Assembly (NCBI GenBank): GCA_002327405.1
Contig: DCVO01000158.1
Coordinates: forward strand, 6,379-13,522
Length of the DNA stretch: 7,144 nucleotides
Origin: Thiobacillus sp. UBA2186
Lineage (GTDB): Bacteria; Pseudomonadota; Gammaproteobacteria; Burkholderiales; Thiobacillaceae
Direction of reading: 5' to 3'
Made by a program: the position numbers and the translations under genes. The notes beneath the pieces are model-generated. The model did no database searches. It was given only the letters and a program-made list of their open reading frames with translations, and was not told where the DNA came from. Positions 5,615 to 7,144 of this stretch are shown one piece after another; the stretch's first letter is position 1; each line of letters begins with the position of its first letter.

Positions 5615-5824
5615 ATGGGCAGTATCAGGGAGAGGAAACAGGGCAGAAACAAAACAGTAATACTGTTTTCCACAGCAGCGGTTGAAAAGCTTGTGGACAA
5701 AATTCCGAATGGCATGGCTTTCCATGCTTTCATGGACACGCTTAAAAAAAAGGCGGCTCGCCGAAACTATTTATACTGTTTATATTTATTACAAAAACAT
5801 AACGCCAGAGGAGCCATGACATGA
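5615..5824 (+). CDS. Possible small protein of 69 residues, doubtful
   Basis: This frame begins at ATG 5615 and ends at TGA 5822-5824, overlapping the ATG of the next gene (ATGA). The product is basic, with RERKQGRNK near the start, VEKLVDKIPNGMAFHAFMDTLKKKAARR in the middle and LYCLYLL near the end. I recognise no family. There is no Shine-Dalgarno before 5615. The frame runs straight through the palindrome at 5651 and the promoter-like AT-rich stretch, which argues for regulatory DNA instead. The ATGA overlap and the absence of stops are the only points in favour. Low confidence. Confidence 0.2.
   Translation: MGSIRERKQGRNKTVILFSTAAVEKLVDKIPNGMAFHAFMDTLKKKAARRNYLYCLYLLQKHNARGAMT
5651..5669. 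promoter_or_regulatory. 19-base palindrome, operator-like
   Basis: AAAACAGT-AAT-ACTGTTTT has two perfect 8-base arms around a 3-base centre. It lies about 150 bases before the start at 5821 and about 100 before the AT-rich -10-like hexamers. Its form suits a dimeric helix-turn-helix or ribbon-helix-helix repressor. It is not the LexA consensus, whose arms are CTGT...ACAG in the opposite order. Confidence 0.45.
5713..5735. repeat. Alternating CATGG / CCATG words separated by CTTT
   Basis: Three five-base words (CATGG, CCATG, CATGG) are each separated by CTTT. The middle word can pair with either neighbour: GCATGG-CTTT-CCATGC (5712-5727) or TCCATG-CTTT-CATGGA (5721-5736). The two hairpins are mutually exclusive. 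Confidence 0.5.
5807..5813 (+). promoter_or_regulatory. Ribosome binding site of the Lys/Ala-rich protein gene
   Basis: AGAGGAG lies seven bases before ATG 5821. An earlier ATG at 5816 is followed by ACA TGA and is too close to the site, so 5821 is the start. Confidence 0.7.
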
Positions 5825-6270
5825 CCGACAAAACGAAAAACAAAAAAACGGGACAAGCATCAACTCAAAGCGGCGCTCAGGCATCTGCCGTAAAAAAAGG
5901 CAAACGGAATGCCGCCGCAACCGCAGCCAAAACCGCCACAAGGGGACGGCGTTCGAACACCCCCTCAGCGGCGACTCGCACGACGAAACAAGCTGCCAAG
6001 TCGGCTCAGGCCAAAAATGCGGAAAAGGCAAAAGCGGGCAAGCCCAAGAAGCCCAAGCTGGTGCGTGACAGCTTCACAATGCCGAAACCCGAATACGAAG
6101 TGATCGATGCGATCAAGGCGCGTTGCCTGCGCGCCGGCGTATCGGCCAAGAAAAGCCAGATCCTTCGTGCCGCCGTTACCAATCTGGCCAGGCTAAGCGA
6201 CGCCTCCCTGGCTCGCCTGATTCAGAACCTTGCCGTCATAAAGACGGGGCGACCCAAGAAAAGCCAGTAG
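5821..6270 (+). CDS. Lys/Ala-rich putative DNA-binding protein with ribbon-helix-helix-like C-terminus
   Basis: A 149-residue very basic protein in two parts. Residues 1-79 are low-complexity Lys, Ala, Thr, Arg and Gln, like a histone H1-type or PhaF-type tail, with KKGKRNAAATAAK and KAGKPKKPK. Residues 80-145 are compact: LVRDSFTMPKPEYEVIDAIKARC, then LRAGVSAKKSQILRAAVTNLARL, then SDASLARLIQNL and a closing KTGRPKK. The strand-helix-helix order with SFTMP and SAKKSQILRAAV resembles a ribbon-helix-helix fold that binds DNA as a dimer. I infer a nucleoid-associated protein or regulator. Similar proteins occur in Betaproteobacteria as hypothetical proteins. The start at 5821 has a strong ribosome binding site, the upstream DNA is AT-rich with a palindrome that could be its own operator, and a T-rich terminator follows. 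It seems to be a single-gene unit. Single Cys102 is the only cysteine. Confidence 0.75.
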   Translation: MTDKTKNKKTGQASTQSGAQASAVKKGKRNAAATAAKTATRGRRSNTPSAATRTTKQAAKSAQAKNAEKAKAGKPKKPKLVRDSFTMPKPEYEVIDAIKARCLRAGVSAKKSQILRAAVTNLARLSDASLARLIQNLAVIKTGRPKKSQ

Positions 6271-6280
6271 TGTTGGGCAA

Positions 6281-6310
6281 GCCGCCTTGATGCTTGACGG
6301 CGAGTTTTTT
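6281..6310 (+). terminator. Likely rho-independent terminator after the Lys/Ala-rich protein gene
   Basis: GCCG (6281-6284) can pair with CGGC (6298-6301), or CGCC (6283-6286) with GGCG (6299-6302). The short stem is followed by T6 at 6305-6310. The stem is weak with a long loop, but its position ten bases after the stop supports termination. Confidence 0.5.
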
Positions 6311-6368
6311 CAGCGACAAATGGAGGACTGGAACCGACCTTCGCTCGGATGCGTGTCACTGATTTAGG

Positions 6369-6390
6369 GGGGTTTACAGTCTGAGACCCC
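6369..6390. repeat. Short inverted repeat at the nuclease truncation point
   Basis: GGGGT (6369-6373) and ACCCC (6386-6390) form a five-base stem with a 12-base loop exactly where nuclease homology begins. It could be a scar of the event that removed the 5' part, or chance. Confidence 0.3.
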
Positions 6391-6930
6391 AATTATGTGG
6401 GCCAGGATTTCTACTCGGAATGGTCGCACAAGTTCGACCGCGGCCACCTGACCCTTCGCAACGACCCGACCTGGGGGGCGAGCGAGGAAGAGGCCGAGCG
6501 CGCCAATGCCGACACCTTCCACTTCACGAACAGCTCGCCCCAACACTTCCGCTTCAACCAGTCCGCGGAATTCTGGCAGGGCATCGAGCGCTACGTGCTC
6601 GAACAGGGCGGCCTGCAGACGGGGCGGGCGAAACGGCTGGCGGTGCTGCAGGGGCCGGTGCTCAACGACCGCGACGATCTCTGGGCGGACGGCGTCCAGG
6701 TACCCAGCGACTTCTGGAAGATCGCCATCTGGAACGGCGCCAACGGGCCGCGCGCGGTGGGCATGCTTGCCAACCAGTCCGACCTGTTCGACGAGGACCG
6801 GGCCTACCTGCCCAGGCCAAACGAGGGGCAGCCGGTGGAGGTGAGGCAATTCCATGTGCCGATCAGCAGGATTGCAAAGCTCACCAAACTCGACCTCGGC
6901 GACTTCCAGGCGATCGACACCTTCCCGCAG
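6385..6930 (+). pseudogene. DNA/RNA non-specific endonuclease (NUC1 family), 5'-truncated
   Basis: The family comprises Mg-dependent nucleases such as Serratia nuclease and endonuclease G, usually secreted or periplasmic. Homology begins abruptly at DPNYVGQDFYSEW, directly after a TGA at 6382-6384. The active-site DRGH is at 6436-6447, with His as the general base, followed by TFHFTNSSPQH and RFNQSAEFW, whose Asn after Phe is the metal ligand. YVLEQGG, LQGPVL, VPSDFWKIAIWN and FHVPISRIAKLTKLDLGDF complete the core. Only about 17 residues precede DRGH where relatives have roughly 60-70, and any signal peptide is absent. GTG 6397 is the only early start-like codon and has no ribosome binding site. 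The frame stays open past the end of the fold and into the tRNA at the window end, so the true stop may also be lost. The catalytic centre is intact but the protein is probably not made or folded. A boundary of rearrangement lies near 6370-6390. Confidence 0.8.
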
Positions 6931-6942
6931 GGCCTGCCCGGC

Positions 6943-6963
6943 GCGGGCGAGGGGACTCGAACC
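6943..6963 (-). other. tRNA T-arm-like fragment downstream of the nuclease remnant
   Basis: On the - strand this gives GGTTCGAGTCCCCTCGCCCGC, which looks like a tRNA T-loop and acceptor end but with imperfect T-stem pairing. On the + strand it resembles the stretch at 3131-3152 (GCGGG, a G run, CTCGAACC). No complete tRNA adjoins it. Confidence 0.25.
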
Positions 6964-7050
6964 ACCTCAGTACCGGGTTCGATTCTGGCCTGGCCTGCGG
7001 CCTGCGCCGAAATCCGCCAAACGGCAAACACGCCGCCACCGGAGCGCAGC

Positions 7051-7080
7051 TTGCCCGGCCTTCAGGCTTTGGGCGATAAT
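7051..7080 (+). promoter_or_regulatory. Sigma-70 promoter of the tRNA-Leu gene
   Basis: TTGCCC (7051-7056), an 18-base spacer and GATAAT (7075-7080) form a good sigma-70 promoter. The tRNA begins 22 bases after the -10 box, so the transcript would start near 7087 with a short 5' leader. GCGCGG directly after the -10 is a GC-rich discriminator, typical of stringently controlled stable-RNA promoters. Confidence 0.65.
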
Positions 7081-7101
7081 GCGCGGCTTCTTTCCTTCCC
7101 T

Positions 7102-7144
7102 GCCGGGATGGCGGAATCGGTAGACGCAGCGGATTCAAAATCCG
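7102..7144 (+). tRNA. tRNA-Leu (anticodon CAA), 5' part, cut by window end
   Basis: The sequence begins with acceptor arm GCCGGGA, then TG, a D-arm with GGCGGAA TCGGTAGACGCA typical of tRNA-Leu, and the anticodon stem GCGGA with loop TTCAAAA, giving anticodon CAA (reads codon UUG). The 3' anticodon strand TCCG is reached at the last base of the window. The long variable arm, T-arm and acceptor 3' side lie beyond it. The class II D-arm and CAA anticodon match bacterial leucine tRNAs well. Confidence 0.92.

Larger units (their letters stand above)
5516..5820 (+). promoter_or_regulatory. AT-rich upstream region of the Lys/Ala-rich protein gene
   Basis: No well-supported gene fills these 305 bases. 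Base composition falls sharply from the GC-rich ATP-grasp gene to AT-rich DNA after about 5640. TATACT (5772-5777) and TATATT (5781-5786) are good -10-like hexamers, but neither has a good -35 partner. Upstream lie a 19-base palindrome at 5651-5669 and a set of alternating CATGG/CCATG words at 5713-5735. A 69-codon frame crosses the region. Confidence 0.4.

Noticed and set aside
5651..5790. LexA/SOS box
   Set aside because: The palindrome has ACAGT outward and ACTGT inward, the wrong order for LexA, and TACTGTTTATATTTATTAC lacks the CAG half.
6420..7079. + strand open frame of 219 codons over the nuclease remnant
   Set aside because: It is one frame off from the nuclease motifs (DRGH, FNQS) and has no family likeness.
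1..7144. CRISPR array, insertion sequence or transposase
   Set aside because: No spaced direct repeats, terminal inverted repeats or transposase motifs were seen on either strand.

Overview
The window looks like chromosomal DNA of a GC-rich proteobacterium, most likely a betaproteobacterium. The reasons are the high-GC codon use, the PanD and glutathione-transferase sequence types, and a ribbon-helix-helix-like protein with a Lys/Ala-rich tail of a kind I associate with Betaproteobacteria. This placement is inference from sequence style, not from a search.

Left part (1-2493, all + strand): the 3' end of panD (aspartate 1-decarboxylase) and its hairpin terminator are followed by the most interesting locus in the window, a compact three-gene bufferin-type operon. 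bufA encodes a 95-residue exported peptide with six cysteines in repeated CKG-type motifs. bufB encodes a DUF692 multinuclear non-heme iron oxidase (MNIO). bufC encodes a DUF2063-type partner and overlaps bufB by ATGA. By family knowledge, BufB with BufC modifies cysteines of the BufA precursor, which is then exported and binds copper. A strong hairpin sits between bufA and bufB and probably makes the peptide more abundant than its enzymes.

Middle part (2420-3791, - strand): a glutathione S-transferase (YfcG type) broken by an early stop codon and a one-base frameshift, then a small intact alpha/beta hydrolase. The bufC reading frame runs past its expected end into the antisense of the GST remnant.

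Right part (about 3990-7144, + strand): a short DUF2934 gene with an apparent one-base deletion just after its start; an ATP-grasp ligase-like protein; an AT-rich stretch with a clean palindrome and a promoter-like region; a Lys/Ala-rich putative DNA-binding protein with a ribbon-helix-helix-like C-terminus; a likely terminator; a 5'-truncated DNA/RNA non-specific endonuclease; and the 5' half of a tRNA-Leu (CAA) gene with its own promoter, cut by the window end. The decayed genes, small accessory genes and closeness to a tRNA suggest that the right part is a variable region, whereas panD and the tRNA look like core genome.

Three separate places (bufC end, GST, DUF2934) look one base out of frame. 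Either this stretch is decaying or the assembly carries small indel errors. Raw reads would decide.
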